A stretch of 29,144 nucleotides of DNA, from positions 1-29,144 of the forward strand of contig CABQNX010000012.1 of the NCBI GenBank assembly GCA_902465645.1, read 5' to 3'. The translations under genes and the position numbers were made by a program. The notes under the pieces were generated by a model that saw only the letters and a program-made list of their open reading frames with translations, was not told the origin of the DNA and searched no databases. Every line of letters begins with the position of its first letter. Within the stretch, counting starts at the first letter, position 1. Origin of the DNA: an uncultured Peptoniphilus sp. GTDB taxonomy: Bacteria; Bacillota; Clostridia; Tissierellales; Peptoniphilaceae. Positions 21,490 through 29,089 of this stretch are shown in pieces.

Positions 21490-23493
21490 TTATAGGAATA
21501 GTCCGCCGTATGCAACAAATAGTGGTGCGAATACAAGTGATACAACAGTTATAAGTTTAATTAGAATATTAAGAGAAGGTCCTGATGTATCTTTGAATGG
21601 GTCACCAACTGTGTCTCCAGTTACAGCTGCCTTGTGAGCTTCTGAACCTTTACCACCGTGTGCTCCACCTTCGATGTATTTCTTAGCGTTGTCCCAAGCT
21701 CCACCAGCGTTTGACATGAAGATTGCCATTAGTACACCAGTTACAAGAGCTCCTGCTTGAAGTCCACCTAGGGCTTCTGTACCAAGTAGTAGACCTACAA
21801 GGATTGGAACAATTACAGCGATTAGTCCTGGCACGATCATTTGCTTAAGAGCAGCACCTGTTGAGATGTCAACACATCTTGCATAGTCAGGAGTTGCTTT
21901 ACCTTCCATGATTCCAGGAATTTCTTTAAATTGTCTTCTAACTTCGTCGATCATTTCTGATGCTGCGTTACCTACTGCTGACATAGTAAGTGCAGAGAAG
22001 GCAAATGGAAGCATACCACCAACGAAAGTTGCAGCAATAACTTCTGGCTTAGAAATGTCAATTCCTGTTAGGCCAGTAGCGTTAATGTAAGAAACGAAAA
22101 GTGCAAGGGCAGTAAGTGCTGCTGATCCAATTGCAAATCCCTTTCCTATAGCTGCTGTTGTATTACCAACAGAGTCAAGTGAGTCTGTGATATCACGAAC
22201 TTCTTCTGGTAGTTCACACATTTCTGCAATACCACCAGCGTTGTCTGCGATTGGTCCATAAGCGTCTACGGCAATTGTCATACCAGTTGTTGAAAGCATA
22301 CCAACAGCTGCAAGGGAAATTCCGTAAAGTCCTACGATCGGATCAGCGTTTCCTCCAGCTCCAAGGTAAGCTGCAATAATACCAATAGCAATAACAATGA
22401 TTGGTCCAACTGTTGACATCATACCAACAGAAAGTCCAGCAATAATATTTGTTGAAGAACCAGTTTCTGATTCTGCTCCAATTCTCTTAACTGGTGCATA
22501 ATCTTCAGCTGTGTAATATTCTGTGAATTTAGAAATTATTAGACCAACTGCAATACCAATGATTACTGGTGCAAATGGTGCAAAACTTCCAAAGATGTAG
22601 TTTGATAAAAGTGCTGAAGCTATCATTGTAACACCAGCTGCTACATATTCACCTGCGTTAAGAGCTTTTTGTGGGTTCTTGTCTCCCTTAACAAAGAAAG
22701 CAGCTACAATTGATGCTAAAATACCAACTGTTGCAACAAGAATACCAAATTTAACACCTTCTTCTCCATAAGCTACAACTCCAAGAGTAATAACTGAAAG
22801 AAGTGCTCCAACGTAAGATTCAAATAAGTCAGCTCCCATTCCAGCAACGTCACCAACGTTATCTCCTACGTTATCAGCGATAACTGCAGGGTTTCTTGGG
22901 TCGTCTTCTGGGATACCAGCTTCAACTTTACCTACAAGGTCAGCTCCAACGTCTGCAGCCTTAGTGTAGATACCGCCACCAACTCTTGCGAAAAGTGCAA
23001 TAGATGATGCTCCAAGTGAAAATCCTGTAATAATTTCAGTTTGTCCACCTGTTATGAAATATGCGCAAGTAATACCAATGATTCCTAGTCCAACAACGCA
23101 CATTCCCATTACAACTCCACCTGAAAAGGCAACGTCAAGGGCTTTACCTAGGCCACCCTTCCATGCTGCGTTTGTAGTTCTAACGTTTGCTTTTGTAGCA
23201 ACCTTCATACCAACATAACCAGCAGCAACTGAAAAGATAGCTCCTACTACGAAACAAATAGCAGTTGGGATTGATTTAAGTCCTACTGCCAAGATAATTG
23301 CAAGTACAATTACAAATACAACAAGAGCCTTATATTCTCTTGTTAAAAATGCCATAGCTCCTTCTGAAATATAAGAAGAAATTTCTTTCATTCTTTCATT
23401 TCCGGCATCTTGTTTTGACACGAAACTTGCCTTAAATGCAGCAAATAATAGTGCCAAAACGCCGACTATAGGAGCTAGATATAACATATCCAT
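21490..23493 (-). CDS. hppA: Membrane ion-pumping pyrophosphatase (K+-dependent type)
   Basis: This 667-residue polytopic enzyme couples PPi hydrolysis to H+ or Na+ export. About 16 membrane helices are visible. The substrate-binding loops are complete: KAADVGADLVGKVE, EDDPRNPAVIADNVGDNVGDVAGMGADLFESY, and near the C-terminus SNAGGAWDNAKKYIE followed by HKAAVTGDTVGDPFKDTSGPS. The segment DSVGNTTAAIGKG has Ala where K+-independent enzymes have Lys, which predicts K+ dependence. I cannot decide between proton and sodium from what I can see. AAGGAGG precedes the ATG. It lies 22 bases after secG and shares its promoter. Confidence 0.96.
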   Translation of the reverse strand: MDMLYLAPIVGVLALLFAAFKASFVSKQDAGNERMKEISSYISEGAMAFLTREYKALVVFVIVLAIILAVGLKSIPTAICFVVGAIFSVAAGYVGMKVATKANVRTTNAAWKGGLGKALDVAFSGGVVMGMCVVGLGIIGITCAYFITGGQTEIITGFSLGASSIALFARVGGGIYTKAADVGADLVGKVEAGIPEDDPRNPAVIADNVGDNVGDVAGMGADLFESYVGALLSVITLGVVAYGEEGVKFGILVATVGILASIVAAFFVKGDKNPQKALNAGEYVAAGVTMIASALLSNYIFGSFAPFAPVIIGIAVGLIISKFTEYYTAEDYAPVKRIGAESETGSSTNIIAGLSVGMMSTVGPIIVIAIGIIAAYLGAGGNADPIVGLYGISLAAVGMLSTTGMTIAVDAYGPIADNAGGIAEMCELPEEVRDITDSLDSVGNTTAAIGKGFAIGSAALTALALFVSYINATGLTGIDISKPEVIAATFVGGMLPFAFSALTMSAVGNAASEMIDEVRRQFKEIPGIMEGKATPDYARCVDISTGAALKQMIVPGLIAVIVPILVGLLLGTEALGGLQAGALVTGVLMAIFMSNAGGAWDNAKKYIEGGAHGGKGSEAHKAAVTGDTVGDPFKDTSGPSLNILIKLITVVSLVFAPLFVAYGGLFL

Positions 23494-23515
23494 TCTAATC
23501 CTCCTTAAATTTTAA

Positions 23516-23740
23516 TTAAATTGCAGCTAAAATAATAAGTGCAAGTGCAAAAACTATGCTTGAACCAATAACAATTCTGTTTTGGATGTCTTTTTTACTA
23601 GAACCCTTGTGAGATCCCCACATGCTAGTTTCTTCGCCTTGAAGAGTTCCTAGACCAGCTTGTTCTGATTCCATTTGTGCAACTACACTTATTACAATTA
23701 TGCTCGCAATAATAATTATAATAGATAATAAAGTTTGCAA
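23516..23740 (-). CDS. secG: Preprotein translocase subunit SecG
   Basis: This 74-residue protein has two hydrophobic helices (residues 2-22 and about 56-73) joined by a cytoplasmic loop with the SecG pattern QAGLGTLQGEETSMWGSHKGSSKKDIQNR. It assists SecYE-mediated export. The start is TTG (23738-23740), seven bases after GGAGG; no ATG fits. It forms an apparent operon with hppA. SecG is more often found upstream of rnr-smpB in Firmicutes, so this pairing is uncommon. Confidence 0.9.
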   Translation of the reverse strand: MQTLLSIIIIIASIIVISVVAQMESEQAGLGTLQGEETSMWGSHKGSSKKDIQNRIVIGSSIVFALALIILAAI

Positions 23741-23774
23741 ACTTATACCTCCCTTAAATTTCTATAACATATAA

Positions 23775-23803
23775 ATTCTAACACAGCAAGGCTTGCTAAG
23801 CAA
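23775..23803 (-). promoter_or_regulatory. Promoter of secG-hppA with palindrome
   Basis: On the minus strand TTGCTT (23798-23803), a 17-base spacer and TAGAAT (23775-23780). The spacer begins with the palindrome AGCAAG-N-CTTGCT (23785-23797), a possible operator. An overlapping alternative is TTGCTG with TATAGA. Confidence 0.65.
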
Positions 23804-23830
23804 CGAATTTATAGGATATTTTGGCATTTT

Positions 23831-24421
23831 TTAATAGCTTATTTCCCTTTTTAAGGCTTCTTCAATAATATCTTCCATCTCCTGCATGGCAAGAAGAGTC
23901 TTTTCTATTAGTTCATCTAGCTCCCAACCTAGCTTTTCTGCTCCTCTTTTTATTACATCACGAGAGCAGCCTTCTGCGAACTTCTTGTCTTTAAATTTTT
24001 TCTTCACGCTCTTTAGATTCATGTCCTTGGTACTCTTTGATGGCCTCATAAGTGACGCTGCATAAATTAAGCCTGTAAGTTCATCAGTTGCAAAGAGGAC
24101 CTTTTCCATGAAGAGTTCTGGTTCAACATCAGAACATATTCCAGACCCGTGAGCCATAATTGCATGGATGAGTTCATCGCTTCCACCTGCATCTCTTAAA
24201 ATCTTCGGTGTATTCTTTAGGTGTTCTTCAGGATATCTTTCATAGTCCACGTCGTGAAGGAGTCCTGCCATCTTCCAAAAGTCAAGATTGTCCTTGTCAT
24301 GCTCTTCTGCAAAGTATCCCATTACATTTTCAAGGGTCAAGGCATGTCTTATGTGAAATTCTTCCTTGTTGTATTCCTTTAAAAGTTTTAATCCATCTTC
24401 TCTACTTATTCCACTCTTCAT
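23831..24421 (-). CDS. HD-domain hydrolase
   Basis: This 196-residue metal-dependent phosphohydrolase is of the HDIG type (YqeK/Cas3-HD-like fold). Motifs are His26 in FHIRHALTLENVM, His56-Asp57 in AGLLHDVDYERYPEEH, and a late HGSG and ATDELTG with the third Asp. A Lys-rich stretch and a helical C-terminal half follow. These proteins cleave phosphate esters of nucleotides or related metabolites; the substrate is unknown. The ATG at 24421 follows AAGGAG by eight bases and is preferred over the in-frame GTG at 24430, which overlaps that site. It is divergent from gap. Confidence 0.87.
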   Translation of the reverse strand: MKSGISREDGLKLLKEYNKEEFHIRHALTLENVMGYFAEEHDKDNLDFWKMAGLLHDVDYERYPEEHLKNTPKILRDAGGSDELIHAIMAHGSGICSDVEPELFMEKVLFATDELTGLIYAASLMRPSKSTKDMNLKSVKKKFKDKKFAEGCSRDVIKRGAEKLGWELDELIEKTLLAMQEMEDIIEEALKREISY

Positions 24422-24465
24422 GTGATCCACTCCTTTTGCCTAATTTTATCACAATAATTTTTGAA

Positions 24466-24493
24466 TTTCACTTTTATCTACTTGTGTTATAAT
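24466..24493 (+). promoter_or_regulatory. Promoter of gap
   Basis: A perfect TATAAT (24488-24493) with extended TG one base before. The -35 TTTCAC (24466-24471) is weak, 16 bases upstream. It starts a short leader 35 bases before the gap ATG. Confidence 0.7.
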
Positions 24494-24527
24494 GAAAGTA
24501 AGAATGCAATGAACAATGGAGGTTTTT

Positions 24528-25547
24528 ATGAAAAAAAATGTTGGCATAATGGGCTTTGGTAGAATTGGTAGAGATGCTCTAAGGATCTGGGCCCTAAGAG
24601 ACGATGTTAATTTTGAAGTTACTCACGTAGCTGTTAGAAATTTAGACAAGACTTTAAAAGAAAGAACTCACCTATTTAAATACGACTCAATCTATAGAAA
24701 GTTCCCTGGTGAAATTGAATTCACTGACGATGGAATGATTATCAATGGAAAGAAAGTTACTTTCGTTGAATCAAAGACTCCTGACAAGATGAACTGGAAG
24801 GACCTTGGTGTTGATGTTGTTATCGATTCATCTGGTGCCTTCAAGGACGAAGAACAAGCAAGAGGTCACCTTGAAAGTGGTGCAAAAAAAGTAGTCTTAA
24901 CTTCTCCAGGCAAGGGCAACATGCTTACAGTTGTTATGGGAGTTAACGACGACAAGTACGATCCAGAAAAACACGACATTATCTCTAACGCGTCTTGTAC
25001 AACAAACTGTCTTGCTCCAGTAACTAAGGTTATCTTAGAAAACTTTGGAATCAAGAAGGGACTTATGTCCACTGTTCACGCTTACACTAACGACCAAAAC
25101 ATCCACGACGGTGTTCACAAGAAGGACATGAGACGTGCAAGAATGGGCGCAGAAAATATAATTCCAACTTCTACTGGTGCAGCTAAAGCTGTTGGAAAAG
25201 TTATTCCAGAAGTTGACGGAATCTTAACTGGCTTTGCCCTAAGAGTTCCTGTTCCAACAGGATCACTAGTTGACGTAACTTTTGAACTTGAAAAAGAAGC
25301 TACAGTTGAAGAAATCAACGCAGCTATCAAGAAGGCTTCTGAAAATGAATTAAAGGGAATCCTTGCTTACTCAGAAGACGAACTTGTTTCTTCTGACATC
25401 ATTGGCGACGAACACTCTTCTATTTTCGATTCACTTCTTACAACTGTTAACGGAAAAATGGTTAAACTTGTTTCATGGTATGACAACGAATGGGGTTACA
25501 CTGAAAGAGTTATTGACCTAACAGAAAAAATTGTTGAATCTCTATAA
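24528..25547 (+). CDS. gap: Glyceraldehyde-3-phosphate dehydrogenase
   Basis: This 339-residue glycolytic enzyme oxidises GAP to 1,3-bisphosphoglycerate. The Rossmann loop is GIMGFGRIGRDALR. The catalytic Cys157 is in SNASCTTNCLAP; ...TVHAYTNDQNIHDGVHKKDMRRAR and the C-terminal WYDNEWGYTERVIDL are all present. The ATG at 24528 follows GGAGG by six bases; an upstream in-frame ATG at 24516 overlaps the ribosome site and is rejected. One unusual feature is that the coenzyme-specificity segment reads VAVRNL where NAD-specific enzymes have VAINDL, so the Asp that excludes NADP is replaced by Asn with an Arg beside it. It is a single gene with its own terminator. Confidence 0.96.
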   Translation: MKKNVGIMGFGRIGRDALRIWALRDDVNFEVTHVAVRNLDKTLKERTHLFKYDSIYRKFPGEIEFTDDGMIINGKKVTFVESKTPDKMNWKDLGVDVVIDSSGAFKDEEQARGHLESGAKKVVLTSPGKGNMLTVVMGVNDDKYDPEKHDIISNASCTTNCLAPVTKVILENFGIKKGLMSTVHAYTNDQNIHDGVHKKDMRRARMGAENIIPTSTGAAKAVGKVIPEVDGILTGFALRVPVPTGSLVDVTFELEKEATVEEINAAIKKASENELKGILAYSEDELVSSDIIGDEHSSIFDSLLTTVNGKMVKLVSWYDNEWGYTERVIDLTEKIVESL

Positions 25548-25559
25548 GATTTTAATTAC

Positions 25560-25585
25560 AAGGCTTGCTTAGGCAGGCCTTTTTT
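25560..25585 (+). terminator. Terminator of gap
   Basis: AAGGCTTGC pairs with GCAGGCCTT (one G-U) around TTAG, followed by TTTTT. Confidence 0.9.
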
Positions 25586-25667
25586 GTTTGCCTAAGTTTT
25601 TATTATAAGTTATCATTGTTTTATAAATTAGTAGAAAATATTTTATGGACTTAAATAGGAGGTCTTA

Positions 25668-26525
25668 ATGATTAATAAATATAAAATAAGTGGCGAGAAA
25701 ATAAAAATAGAAGACTTGGAAGAAAAAATTGTAAGTGAGGAAAAGGACGTGGATATAAAAAAAGAAGTCTACGAAGAACTTGTCCCAAGATTAAGAGGGC
25801 TTCACGAAAAACTTTTTGCAGAATCAAAACAGGGAATCCTTGTTGTCCTCCAAGCAATTGACGCTGCAGGTAAGGACGAGATAATAAAATATATTTTTTC
25901 AAACCTTGAACCTCAAGGCCTAAAGAACACTTCCTATGTCAAGCCTACTGATGAAGAAAATGCCCACGACTATCTTTGGAGGATGGCTAAGGGCCTTCCT
26001 AAGAGGGGCGAAGTTGCAATCCTAAACCGTTCCTACTACGAAGATATTATTTCGCCAAAAATTTATGACACTCTAGGTCATCTTCCAGATGAAATTAAAA
26101 ACGACGAAAATCTTTGGGAAAAGAGATACAAGCACATCAACAACTTTGAGGAATACCTTGTTGAAAATGGCTTTAAGGTCGTGAAATTTTTCTTCAATGT
26201 TTCCAAGGACGAGCAGAGAAAGAGACTTATCGAGAGAATCGAAGACCCAAAAAAGAATGCCGACTTCTCCTTTTCCGACTTAGATGATAGGGACAATTGG
26301 GACAAGTACCAAGTTGCCTTTGAAGAAATGTTAAACAATACTTCAACAGAAACTGCCCCTTGGTATGTACTTCCAGCAGACAATCCTTGGCTTGCACGAA
26401 AAATTGCAACCCTTGCCCTTATTGACACAATGGAAGAAATAAATCCAAAGTACCCGACTTTCACAGGCGAAGAAAAGAAAAAGGCAGAAGAAATTGCTGA
26501 AAAATTAAGAGCTAAAGAAATTTAA
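25668..26525 (+). CDS. ppk2: Polyphosphate kinase 2 family protein
   Basis: This 285-residue PPK2-type polyphosphate:nucleotide phosphotransferase uses polyphosphate to phosphorylate NMP or NDP. The Walker A-like loop is LQAIDAAGKDEIIKYIFSNLEPQG (61-84). The family blocks SYVKPTDEENAHDYLWR, LPKRGEVAILNRSYYEDI and VVKFFFNVSKDEQRKRL (the lid with basic residues) are all present, as is the late APWYVLPADNPWLARK. It has one domain of normal length. GGAGG precedes the ATG. The class (I, II or III) cannot be assigned safely; I lean to class III by the GKD pattern, from memory. Confidence 0.93.
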   Translation: MINKYKISGEKIKIEDLEEKIVSEEKDVDIKKEVYEELVPRLRGLHEKLFAESKQGILVVLQAIDAAGKDEIIKYIFSNLEPQGLKNTSYVKPTDEENAHDYLWRMAKGLPKRGEVAILNRSYYEDIISPKIYDTLGHLPDEIKNDENLWEKRYKHINNFEEYLVENGFKVVKFFFNVSKDEQRKRLIERIEDPKKNADFSFSDLDDRDNWDKYQVAFEEMLNNTSTETAPWYVLPADNPWLARKIATLALIDTMEEINPKYPTFTGEEKKKAEEIAEKLRAKEI

Positions 26526-26589
26526 TTTTTTTAAATTACTTCCAAAAGCTTTCCTATATAAATTCACAATATAATAGAAGAAAAATTAA

Positions 26590-26620
26590 GACCAAGGTGT
26601 GCAAGCCTTGGTCCTTTTTT
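26590..26620. terminator. Bidirectional terminator between ppk2 and metA-aspartokinase
   Basis: GACCAAGG pairs with CCTTGGTC around an 8-base loop. T-runs lie on both exits. It serves the two convergent genes. Confidence 0.9.
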
Positions 26621-28415
26621 AATCCTTTATAATTGTTCCATGATTTTCTGGATCATTGGTGTTTAAAATTTTTATAGTTATATTTTTCTTGGCAACGGGA
26701 TTTATGGCATCCTCTTGATAAACTTGGACTCCATCTCCAATAATTTCCTTTAATTCTGTGTAGGAAAGCTTGTCAATAGTCTTGGAATCTGGGTCACTAT
26801 TGGGGTCAGATGTCATGATTCCATTTACGTCAGTCCAATTTTCGTAGACCTTGGAGTCAAGAGCATAGGCAATGAGGCTGCCAGTATAATCGCTGCCTCC
26901 CCTTGTGAAAGTAACAATGTTTCCCTTCTCGTCGCTACCGTAAAATCCTGGGACAACTGCCTTTTTATTTTCTCCAATTTGACTTTGGATTGCCCTCTTG
27001 GATTTTTCTATATCAACTTGTCCCCTATCATCAAAGATGATTAGGTCCTTGGCATCGATAAAATCATAATTCAAATATTTTGCAAGGAGCTTGGCATTTA
27101 AGTACTCGCCCCTGGACACAATAAAATCCTTGTCCCTGGACTCTTTTATCTCATCAAAAACAAATTTCAACTCATCATCCCAAAAGTCTTCTAGACTCAA
27201 GTCCTCGGCAATAGATAAAAATCTCTTTTTAATTTTTTCAACTTGCTTGTCACGACTTAAGTTCTGAACTTCTAACTCTTCTTCAAGAGATTTTATGATT
27301 TCTTTCACTTCTTCAATCCTCAAGTTTTTGTCAGAAAGAGAAATCAATTCGTCAGTGATTTTTGTGTCCTTCTTAAATCTTCTTCCCGGTGCAGAAACCA
27401 CAATCACGTCCCTATCTTCCTTGGAGAAGATAATTTTTTTCACCTTGGCAAATTGTCCAGCGTCCTTTAGGGAGCTGCCGCCAAATTTTGAAACTGACTT
27501 TCCCTCAATGCTATCAATGGCAAAGGGTGTCTCTTGGTAGACACAGTAGTTGAGCCAGTTGGAGAAGAAGAGATTGCCGGCAGACCTCCACCTAATTTTT
27601 ATATCCTTCTTAGGGTCGTTGTCTTCATAATAATTTATTGGCGGAGCAATTTTCTTGCCTTGAGAGAGGTCCCTGATGTATTCATTGTGGAGGGTGTCCT
27701 TGTCATATTCCCAGTGGCCAAAGTTAAAGACAAAGCGATTGTCCTTACTTGTCACAAGAGAAACTCCAGTGTCGGGCCTTGCTGCAAGGACTTCTAAATC
27801 TGAAAAGCCTTCAAAGTCTTCAAGGTCAACATAAGTGTGCCTTGATGTTGGGACCAAGAAACTGTCATCAAAACCCTTGACAATTTTGTTGTCCTTTAGC
27901 TTGTCAAATTCAAAAACCCCAAAGATTTTCTCATCGCTAAGCTTGTGCTCAATCTTGTAGTAATGGTAGAGGGCAGCTTGGGCAGACCAGCATATAAACA
28001 TTGTTGAATAGACATTTTTCTTGGCAAATTCGAAAATCGTCTTTAGCTCATCCCAATATTTTATCTTTTCATAGGCTAGGGTCTCAATAGGGGCTCCAGT
28101 AATTATCATGGCGTCGTACTTATTATTTTTTATATCGTCATAAGTCTTATAAAAGGACCTCAGCCTCTTGGCATCGGAATTATTTGGATTGTAGGACTCC
28201 ATCCTCACAAGGTCAATGTTAATTTGTAGGGCTGTGTTTGAAAGCATCCTCAAGAGTTGAAGCTCAGTTTCTTCCTTCTTGGGCATCAAGTTTACAATGG
28301 CAATGCTAAGGGGTCTTATGTCCTGCTTAATGGCAGAGGAATCCCTCATTGTAAAAATATTTTCTCTCTCTAAAACTTCTTCAACAATTAAATCTCTAGG
28401 TATTATTAATGGCAT
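26619..28415 (-). CDS. Fused homoserine O-acyltransferase (MetA) - aspartate kinase
   Basis: One continuous 598-residue polypeptide with two enzymes. Residues 1-305 are MetA: MPLIIPRDLI start, catalytic Cys142 in MFICWSAQAAL and His234-x-Glu236 in FGHWEYD. Glu111 in TGAPIET marks acetyl-CoA users of this fold, so it is probably an acetyltransferase. Residues 307-598 are an aspartate kinase: KFGGSSL at 310-316, SRGEYLNAKL near 434, TRGGSDYTGS near 504 and VNGIMTSDPN near 530. No ACT regulatory domain follows. The join falls directly before the kinase's KFGG start, without a linker. The first step of the aspartate pathway and the methionine branch step are thus one protein. The ATG at 28415 has AGAGGAG upstream; the frame's extension to 28556 lies in the T-box leader. 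A Met-type T-box regulates it. Confidence 0.92.
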   Translation of the reverse strand: MPLIIPRDLIVEEVLERENIFTMRDSSAIKQDIRPLSIAIVNLMPKKEETELQLLRMLSNTALQINIDLVRMESYNPNNSDAKRLRSFYKTYDDIKNNKYDAMIITGAPIETLAYEKIKYWDELKTIFEFAKKNVYSTMFICWSAQAALYHYYKIEHKLSDEKIFGVFEFDKLKDNKIVKGFDDSFLVPTSRHTYVDLEDFEGFSDLEVLAARPDTGVSLVTSKDNRFVFNFGHWEYDKDTLHNEYIRDLSQGKKIAPPINYYEDNDPKKDIKIRWRSAGNLFFSNWLNYCVYQETPFAIDSIEGKSVSKFGGSSLKDAGQFAKVKKIIFSKEDRDVIVVSAPGRRFKKDTKITDELISLSDKNLRIEEVKEIIKSLEEELEVQNLSRDKQVEKIKKRFLSIAEDLSLEDFWDDELKFVFDEIKESRDKDFIVSRGEYLNAKLLAKYLNYDFIDAKDLIIFDDRGQVDIEKSKRAIQSQIGENKKAVVPGFYGSDEKGNIVTFTRGGSDYTGSLIAYALDSKVYENWTDVNGIMTSDPNSDPDSKTIDKLSYTELKEIIGDGVQVYQEDAINPVAKKNITIKILNTNDPENHGTIIKD

Positions 28416-28460
28416 TTTTATTCTCCTCTTTTTTATTTGTACTTGAGGAAGGAAGACAAT

Positions 28461-28493
28461 AAAAAAAGCTTCCATCCCTAAAGGACGAAAGCT
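28461..28493 (-). terminator. T-box attenuator terminator
   Basis: On the minus strand AGCTTTCGTCC pairs with GGATGGAAGCT (one G-U) around a TTTAG-type loop, then seven T. Confidence 0.88.
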
Positions 28494-28710
28494 ATTTCGT
28501 GTTACCACCTTAATTCTCTCCCAACTCGCGCTGGAAGACTCTTCAAGTACTATCATACTCTATCGCTGTAACGGGCGCGCCCGTGCCTACCTAAATATCG
28601 ATAGACCCTCAAGAAGGACCATGTTCTCCCAATCTTCCTCTACTTCTCTCACCAAACGAAGCTCTCTTTAATCAGTCAAAAAGGATACTCTTCCTCTTAT
28701 TGAGTTATTT
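28461..28710 (-). promoter_or_regulatory. T-box leader, methionine specifier
   Basis: The minus-strand leader has the T-box sequence AAGGTGGTAACACG just before the terminator. Stem I shows AGTA on the 5' side and GAAC-ATG-G on the 3' side, the usual frame of the specifier loop, so the specifier codon is probably ATG (Met). The UGGU of the T-box would pair with an ACCA tRNA end, fitting tRNA-Met. Uncharged tRNA should stabilise the antiterminator and turn on the metA-aspartokinase gene. The specifier assignment was made by eye, without folding. Confidence 0.87.
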
Positions 28711-28716
28711 TTCATT

Positions 28717-28745
28717 ATAATAGCACCAAAAAACCTTAATGTCAA
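28717..28745 (-). promoter_or_regulatory. Promoter of the T-box leader
   Basis: On the minus strand a perfect TTGACA (28740-28745), a 17-base spacer and TATTAT (28717-28722) with extended TG one base before the -10. Confidence 0.82.
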
Positions 28746-28764
28746 TTGCAAAAATTTTGTGGTC

Positions 28765-29064
28765 CTTTTAATTTTTGCCAGCTTGTAAATTCTTATAACT
28801 TGATAAATTTTTAGCACTTCATAATTATCTCTAACCCTCTTATTTTTTGTGACTTAATAAATTTCTATCACTTAATATATTTTTATAACTTTAAAGTTTG
28901 TTATCACTTCATAAGATTTTATCTTTTCATAAATTCCTTTCATTTTTCCATTTGTTATCACTTGGCAAGTTTTTATAGCTTTATAATTTATTCTCAAGTC
29001 ATAAAATCTTATCACTTTATATTTTTTTCAAACTTATAAATATTTACAAGTTCCAAATTTTCTG
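28765..29064 (-). repeat. 18-bp degenerate repeat array D
   Basis: About sixteen units of the same 18-base repeat (plus strand approximately ACTTCATAAATTTTTATC). The minus strand reads VNIYKF, IRFYDL, IKSYEV, LKIYQV, IRIYKL and similar, with two TAA stops and one 17-base unit that shifts frame near 29005. It lies directly upstream of the T-box promoter. No gene with a ribosome site is present in this 350-base stretch. Confidence 0.65.
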
Positions 29065-29088
29065 CAAAAAAAGAGAGGCTCTTGCCTC
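29065..29088 (-). terminator. Terminator next to the IS end
   Basis: On the minus strand GAGGC pairs with GCCTC around AAGA, then TCTTTTTTT. It should end a minus-strand transcript entering from the right, now separated from it by the insertion element. Confidence 0.7.
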
Positions 29089-29089
29089 C

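Noticed and set aside
28416..28556. 47-codon extension of the metA-aspartokinase frame
   Set aside because: It is translated T-box and terminator sequence; MetA proteins begin MPLxxP, and AGAGGAG precedes that ATG.
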